A stretch of 64,000 bases of DNA, taken from NCBI GenBank assembly GCA_013396755.1, contig VWZF01002195.1:593191-657190 (forward strand), written 5' to 3'. The number at the start of each line of letters is the position of its first letter. The first letter of the stretch is position 1. This DNA is from Sclerurus mexicanus. Taxonomy: Eukaryota; Chordata; Aves; Passeriformes; Furnariidae. The translations under genes and the position numbers were made by a program. The notes below the pieces were generated by a model. It was not told the DNA's origin. It made no database searches and saw only the letters and a list, made by a program, of their open reading frames with translations. Positions 62,301 through 64,000 of this stretch are shown in pieces.

Positions 62301-64000
62301 GTGAGCACGAGGTGGTCTGTGCAGGACCCCAGCATGGGCCCTTTGGTGCTGATTTTAAAGAGGGATGGTCACTTGCAGCCCTGCCAGGTGCCACCTTGCT
62401 TCTGGGTTCAGGCTGTTGGGCTTTCCTCCCAAACCATTTCTTTGGATGGGGTTGTGTGTCATTGGAAGTGTTGAAGGTCATGTTGCATGGGGCTTTGAGG
62501 CACTTGATCTCCTGAAGTTTTCCCTGCCCATGACAAGGGAACTGGATTTAGAAGATCTTTGAGGGTCCCTTCCAACCCAAACCACTCTATGCTTCTTATT
62601 CCTGATCTTTAGCAGAGGATGAGGCAGCTCCACTGTGGGGCTGCCAGGCACAGCTGAGCCCTGCCTGCTGTGGGGCTGGGAGGTCCTGGCTCCCCTGCCT
62701 ACGGGCAGGCAGGGCTCTACCCCTGTGTGTTCCCCCAAACCTGCCAGGGGAAAACGTCCTTCCAGGTTTCTCTCCAGCAATGACAGATGGTACAAAATCA
62801 CCTCCACACAGAAGGAAAGAAAAGGTGTACACGTGGGCGTGTGATTTAGCCCACAGATTCTGGCTGATCTCTCACTGAAAAAGCAAGGTGGGATGATGTG
62901 GGATTTGATAGGAGCAGGACCTTGGGCCATATTTGTTCTGTGCAAAGCTTGTTTTATATGGCTCACAGAAGCCTCAACCCATGACAGATCTGGAGACAGA
63001 TGGCATCATCTTCAGACAATAAATTATATATTTATCAGTCTAATCCAGAATGGGCTATAAGTGTAAATTTGCATTTCTCTGTGTGTTCACTTGGCTTTTG
63101 ACAACCCTGTGTCCTTAGAGGGGTAGTGTTAAGCTTTTAATTTATGCACAGTCATTCCTTTGTTAAAACTCCTCCATTCCTAAGTCTCATAGTCCAGTCA
63201 TCTGTGAAAAGGAAAACAGAAAAAAAGCATGAGAAGGTTGCAGGGACGATTTTCAGGCTGCAGCCTACACCAAGTGCCAAATACATGGGCATTGGCTCTG
63301 GAGGAGGGCAAGCAGATGTGCTAAATGTATCAAACTACAGCTTGGGGAAGAACCAGCAACATATGCAGAGCATGATGCTCTTGCAATTCTTGAAAGGCTC
63401 ACTCATATCTGTCATCGCAGACATCTGCTACTATAACCTTTCCTTATTTGTAAGGCATTAGTGGAAACCAAAGCAGCTGTTACATGGAGCTTGTGCTGCC
63501 AGAAAGCAGAGGCCGATCCTGCCAGCAGGACGTGATTGGGAAATAGCAATCCGGACAGTGTTAGTGGTTTGTGGAGTCATGAGGTGGCCACTACTGAGAG
63601 CATCCCCTTCTTGCCAGCAGCCCCAGGGCAGGGCACGTCCTCCAGAACCCGCTCTCGAGGCTGATCCCTGGAGACCTTTCTCATTCTCTTCCTTGCTGCC
63701 ATAGAAGTGTTAAGTCTTCCTTGCCCTGTCCACCATGGGTCTGTTGTTCAAGTCTTGTCCCAGTGGCTCTTCTCAGTTCCCCCTTAATTAACTGGCCTCC
63801 AGTTTAACAAAGGAATTACTTGGGGTATGACATGCTAATGCTGGTGTAAATGAAAGAACACTTGAAAAATATACAATTAAAATTCAAGAGAAGATAAAAC
63901 CAGAAATAAGAAAGGTTGGAATATAGGGACAAGTTGATATATAAAGTAATTGAGATGGAACTGTTGCTGAAGTTCTTGTCTTGAGAGTTCAGGCTACATC
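62301..64000 (+). other. AMOTL1: 5' part of AMOTL1 intron 8
   Basis: It starts at the exon 8 donor GTGAGC and contains a short CR1. No further AMOTL1 exon was found before the window ends. Confidence 0.85.
62461..62597 (+). mobile_element. short CR1 3' fragment
   Basis: TGTTGAAGGTCATGTTGCAT and CCTTCCAACCCAAACCACTC are followed by a decayed octamer tail (TATGCTTCTT). It lies 160 bp after the exon 8 donor. Confidence 0.9.

Noticed and set aside
1..64000. CRISPR arrays, operons, tRNA or rRNA genes
   Set aside because: No regularly spaced repeats, no prokaryotic gene organisation and no convincing tRNA or rRNA folds were seen. The window is avian nuclear DNA.

Overview
The window is nuclear DNA from a bird. 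It is dominated by long introns and has fragments of the CR1 family of LINEs on both strands, recognisable from outward-facing copies of the CR1 3' octamer (ATTCTGTG or ATTCTATG types). It also holds a TG...CA solitary LTR of a kind widespread in avian genomes. One protein-coding gene can be read: AMOTL1 (angiomotin-like protein 1, also called JEAP) on the + strand. Seven consecutive coding exons were found at 29788-29934, 32374-33259, 44347-44626, 48872-49016, 50059-50148, 56338-56483 and 62151-62300. Every intron between them has GT..AG ends and every splice phase joins into one continuous reading frame. The joined exons encode about 614 residues, which match human AMOTL1 (recalled from memory) from roughly residue 18 to residue 640 of about 956.

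Layout. Positions 1 to about 17600 are non-coding apart from one exon-like 51-nt segment at 9491-9541 and several CR1 fragments. Positions 17640-18800 form a CpG-rich island interrupted by a 306-base assembly gap (18311-18616). The gap is flanked by a GAGCG pentamer tract on one side and a 31-bp GC-rich minisatellite on the other. This island is the best in-window candidate for an AMOTL1 promoter and first exon, but the first coding exon cannot be read in the available bases. Positions 18800-29787 are intron-like sequence with an AT-rich simple-repeat tract, one CR1 and the solitary LTR. From 29788 onward the AMOTL1 exons alternate with introns of 1.0 to 11.1 kb. The 3' end of the gene (rest of the coiled coil, C-terminal region, PDZ-binding tail) lies beyond position 64000.

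Function. AMOTL1 is a tight-junction and actin-associated scaffold of the motin family. It binds YAP/TAZ and NEDD4-type E3 ligases through L/PPxY motifs and is phosphorylated by LATS kinases. The exon at 32374-33259 keeps all three WW-binding motifs (LPTY, PPEY, PPEY) and the HVRSLS site for LATS. The exons from 44347 to 62300 encode the start of the coiled-coil/AMOT domain.

No new multi-gene system was found. The observations most worth checking are the cassette-exon candidate at 9491-9541, whose phases fit AMOTL1, the unresolved CpG island with its gap, bird-specific changes in low-complexity parts of the protein, and a long unexplained open frame inside the fourth intron.
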